DNA of 5,207 nt from Pseudomonadota bacterium. GTDB taxonomy: Bacteria > Myxococcota > Polyangia > GCA-2747355 > JACKDQ01. Where the stretch lies: positions 1 to 5,207 of the forward strand of contig JAUVBO010000331.1 of the NCBI GenBank assembly GCA_030591195.1. Reading direction: 5' to 3'. The translations under genes and the position numbers were made by a program. Within the stretch, counting starts at the first letter, position 1; each line of letters begins with the position of its first letter. The notes below the pieces were generated by a model that had not been told where the DNA came from, ran no database searches, and worked only from the letters and a program-made list of their open reading frames with translations. Shown one piece after another: positions 4,875 through 5,207 of the stretch.

Positions 4875-5207
4875 GCCCAGGCGACCGCTCCTGCACGGTG
4901 ACCTGCGGCGCGCTGGGGACCAACATTAGCATCGAGGTCGACGACCGGCGGTTGCTGCCGGGTGTCGAGGCCCTCGTCGCGAGCTACGAGCCGGCGGGCA
5001 CGGCGCGGGGGAGGTGGCTGCGCTACCGGCTGCTGAGTCAGCCGACGGCTCGCCTGCTGCGTGATGGGATCGAGGTCGAGCGGGTCGAGAGCTGGTTTGA
5101 GTCACTCGGCTTTCTCGAGCGAGATCTCTGCCACCAGCTCGTGACGCACTGTGCAGCGCGCTGGGTCCTGCACGGCGCTGCGCTCTGTCGCGGCGATCGG
5201 GCGTTGG
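4871..5207 (+). CDS. HPr kinase/phosphorylase-related protein, N-terminal part (cut by window end)
   Basis: 112 complete codons are open from a GTG at 4871 to the window edge. There is no strong ribosome site; the four-base overlap with the previous stop suggests coupled translation. Residues ~8-60 form a strand-rich N-terminal region (CTVTCGALGTNISIEV, RWLRYRLLSQP). The stretch CAARWVLHGAALCRGDRAL (94-112) matches the conserved segment just before the Walker A loop in HprK-like kinases, usually LHAA followed by a Gly-rich GKS loop. The window ends where that loop should start, so ATP binding cannot be confirmed. HprK proteins phosphorylate Ser on HPr; related kinases in lasso-peptide clusters phosphorylate the peptide instead. 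Pairing with a small Ser/Thr- and Cys-rich protein favours a peptide-modifying or similar dedicated role over carbon control, but this is inference. Confidence 0.68.
   Translation, partial: MSPGDRSCTVTCGALGTNISIEVDDRRLLPGVEALVASYEPAGTARGRWLRYRLLSQPTARLLRDGIEVERVESWFESLGFLERDLCHQLVTHCAARWVLHGAALCRGDRAL

Overview
The window is GC-rich and densely coded, with six genes on both strands. The gene types (a PilZ domain fused to a STAS-like domain, a sirtuin, a membrane-bound spermidine-synthase-like protein and an HPr-kinase-like protein) suggest a large-genome, GC-rich proteobacterium of the former deltaproteobacterial type, such as Myxococcota or a relative. That placement is inference; there is no rRNA or other marker gene here. 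I see no tRNA, CRISPR array, insertion sequence, integrase or long repeat, and no intergenic stretch over 300 bases.

Left part (1-1618, minus strand): a PilZ + STAS-like regulatory protein runs off the left edge. It is preceded by a recognisable promoter (705-734) and by a Sir2-family NAD-dependent deacylase (764-1618). Both read leftward, but the PilZ gene appears to have its own promoter.

Middle (1748-2380, plus strand): two small genes with good ribosome binding sites, 39 bases apart. They encode an unrecognised 124-residue soluble protein and a 72-residue protein with a CxxCxxC cluster. They diverge from the sirtuin and converge on the next gene. The 80-base convergent gap (2381-2460) holds two GC-rich inverted repeats.

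Right part (2461-5207): a 659-residue membrane protein with a spermidine-synthase-like methyltransferase-fold domain and an unexplained C-terminal extension reads leftward. Divergent from it is a small operon reading off the right edge. Its first gene makes a 108-residue protein with a twin-arginine-like or leader-like N-terminus and a Cys/Pro/Ser-rich tail. The second gene overlaps it by four bases (GTGA) and is the N-terminal part of an HPr-kinase-related protein, cut just before the expected Walker A motif. The 107-base divergent gap contains a good minus-strand promoter, a 12-base perfect palindrome across its -35 region, and an AT-rich -10-like element for the operon.

The most interesting candidate system is this operon: a small Cys-rich secreted or RiPP-like peptide translationally coupled to an HprK-type kinase. 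By analogy with kinases that modify lasso peptides, the peptide could be the kinase's substrate. The decisive neighbours, such as a PqqD-like recognition protein or a transporter, lie outside the window.
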